64,000 nucleotides of DNA from an uncultured Pseudomonadales bacterium. Its GTDB lineage: Bacteria; Pseudomonadota; Gammaproteobacteria; Pseudomonadales; Azotimanducaceae. Shown in pieces: positions 63,401-64,000 of this stretch (its first letter is position 1; every line of letters begins with the position of its first letter). The translations under genes and the position numbers were made by a program. The notes under the pieces are model-generated. The model was not told the origin of the DNA. It was given only the letters and a program-made list of their open reading frames with translations, and did no database searches. The stretch is from NCBI GenBank assembly GCA_938036875.1, contig CALHVX010000044.1, positions 62,001 to 126,000 of the forward strand, in the 5' to 3' direction.

Positions 63401-64000
63401 ATTGAAGCCATAGCGCGCAACCACCACGCCCCCGACGGCCTCGGTGCCGCCTTTATCAAGTGCCCCTCTTCGCAGCGCCGGTCCCTTAGCCACATTGGCT
63501 ACGTCGCTAATGCGAATCGGTACATTGTCGTTCACACCAACAACAATCTCTTCGATGTCTTCAATGTTTTCGATGAACCCGAGACCTCGAATCACATATT
63601 CCGCACCATTGACTTCAATCGTTCTGGCACCCACGTCGAGATTCGATTGACGAGTCGCTTTGAAGACCTGGTCCAGCGTTATTCCATGCGCCCTCATAGC
63701 GTCTGGGTCCACATCGATCTGGTATTCCTCTTGGTATCCACCAATGGAACCCACTTCGCTGACGCCTTCGGCAGCGAGGAGCGCGTAGCGGACGTACCAA
63801 TCTTGAACACCTCGAAGCTCTTCTAGACCCCAGCCACCGGTAGGATTTCCTTGCGGATCGTGACCTTCCAGCGTGTACCAATAGACTTGCCCCAGTGCGG
63901 TCGCATCCGGACCGAGTGCCGGCTGCACATCAGCCGGAAGCGTGCCTCGAGGCAAGCTGCTAAGCTTCTCCAGCACTCGACTTCTGGACCAGTAAAACTC
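60428..64000 (-). CDS. cusA: Heavy-metal efflux RND pump, CusA/CzcA family (N-terminus beyond the window)
   Basis: 1190 residues visible; the frame is open to base 64000, where FYWSRSRVLEKLSSLP is already the pore domain, so only the first ~90 residues are missing. Family features: GPDATALGQVYWYTLEG, the proton-relay helix IAIGTMVDMGVIICENVLRH, EGSYLYMPTTMPHASIGEAQ, GRADTPLDPAPISMFETVV and the final SGRGSDIMVPMAIP-like end. Longer than E. coli CusA because of an extra hydrophobic block at ~470-580. It pumps Cu/Ag or Zn/Co/Cd out of the periplasm with an adaptor and an outer-membrane channel, presumably encoded to the right. Confidence 0.9.
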   Translation of the reverse strand, partial: EFYWSRSRVLEKLSSLPRGTLPADVQPALGPDATALGQVYWYTLEGHDPQGNPTGGWGLEELRGVQDWYVRYALLAAEGVSEVGSIGGYQEEYQIDVDPDAMRAHGITLDQVFKATRQSNLDVGARTIEVNGAEYVIRGLGFIENIEDIEEIVVGVNDNVPIRISDVANVAKGPALRRGALDKGGTEAVGGVVVARYGFNPLAAIGNAKEKIAEVSPGLPSKAIVDYRTTSKSALRVFAQDNDFDAFVDNTLNQEAWIPWLRGNAQDTWPEGLTLSQVTIVPFYDRTDLIYETLGTLNDALTEEIFITMIVVLIMVMHLRSSILISALLPVAVLMCFIAMKLFGVSANIVALSGIAIAIGTMVDMGVIICENVLRHMEEAEPDNSPLEIVFEATREVAGAVLTSVATTVVSFLPVFTMTGAEGKLFTPLAFTKTFALMAAVIVALAIIPPAAQLLFGTKIRSERLKSLFYVGLLAAGLAIVVWYSVLAGSLLIAFCALQLLKDRIAIPVWITDNLTPAASLLVAGLVAILLTQSWLPLGPGRGLFVNLLFVVVLIGGLLLAFRAYQRAYPRLLGWCLEHKALFTTVPVLITALGLTAWLGFDNVFKFAPDALRQTNAWQAVDRTMPGFGKEFMPNLDEGSYLYMPTTMPHASIGEAQDSLEILDRAIASIPEVESVVGKLGRADTPLDPAPISMFETVVNYYSEFRTDVDGRTMRFAYDEESDDFERDSLGELIPDEDGQPFRQWRDHIRSTDDIWQEIVKVANLPGTTSAPKLQPIAARIVMLQSGMRAPMGIKVKGPDLDTIERVALQLESLLKEVPSIEASTVTADRLVGKPYLEIDLDRAALGRYGLHISDVQQVIEVAIGGKPVTSTIEGRERYPVRVRYYRELRDTPEGLEEIVVPTASGAQIPLGQLAEIRYVRGPQAIKSEDTFLLGYVVFDKLPGAAEVDVVEEAQAFLNAKIDSGEFVLPNGVSYTFAGNYENQLRAQKTLSVVLPLSLFVIFLILYLQFSSVTTTLIVFSGIAVAWSGGFLIIWAYSVSGFLDFDVLGANLRELFQVGPINMSVAIWVGFLALFGIATDNGVVTATYLDQTMARNQADSTTEIRRLVIEGANRRIRPALMTTATTLLALIPVLTSTGRGSDIMVPMAIPSFGGMLVAVITTLLVPVLYCAAREFSASMSDRRASDALAV

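Overview
The window looks like a chromosomal segment of a marine-type gammaproteobacterium. This rests on roughly 50% GC, the gene styles and the Calx-beta surface proteins; no rRNA or tRNA is present to fix the lineage. It holds a polysaccharide/natural-product locus, a mobile region rich in recombinases and defence genes, and the start of a metal-efflux operon.

1-31.2 kb: surface glycan and secondary-metabolite locus. A truncated sulfotransferase, a secreted sugar-polymer enzyme, three or four glycosyltransferases, an MBOAT O-acyltransferase with an SGNH-like partner, a GINT1-type beta-propeller transferase and three asparagine-synthetase-type proteins (one without the glutaminase cysteine) occur with a C-A-T NRPS, a KS-AT-KR-DH-T PKS, two alpha/beta hydrolases with altered nucleophile elbows and an MBL-fold protein. 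The NRPS adenylation domain carries an embedded luciferase-like monooxygenase and a glycine-type specificity code. The minus-strand genes (17.3 to 7.8 kb) and the plus-strand NRPS/PKS genes (17.8 to 29.8 kb) diverge from a 0.5-kb control region. Together they suggest a decorated glycan or glycolipid carrying a short acyl/amino-acid-derived group.

31.2-37.2 kb: a very large lipoprotein (eight Calx-beta repeats, a PQQ-dehydrogenase-like propeller, two CxxCH haem motifs) and a methyltransferase.

37.2-58.8 kb: accessory region. Two tyrosine recombinases flank 1.3 kb of non-coding DNA made of at least seven unrelated clusters of short direct and inverted repeats. Beyond them are a GNAT gene, a tightly overlapped GTPase-associated conflict system (GAP1, two GTPases, GASH, calcineurin-like phosphoesterase), a DUF1778/GNAT toxin-antitoxin pair directly upstream of it, an AbiE pair, and a Tn7-like transposition operon (TnsA-like, TnsB, a truncated TnsC, TnsC, two tandem TniQ) with a divergent XRE regulator. 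The tnsB/tnsC border carries a diverged 317-bp tandem duplication that creates a small TnsC-N-terminus/TnsB-tail fusion protein. The defence genes are probably cargo of the Tn7-like element, but its exact ends were not found.

58.8-64 kb: a two-helix ion channel, a SAM methyltransferase, a DUF4396 membrane protein and a partial CusA/CzcA-type RND pump, all on the minus strand and probably one operon for metal or cation handling.
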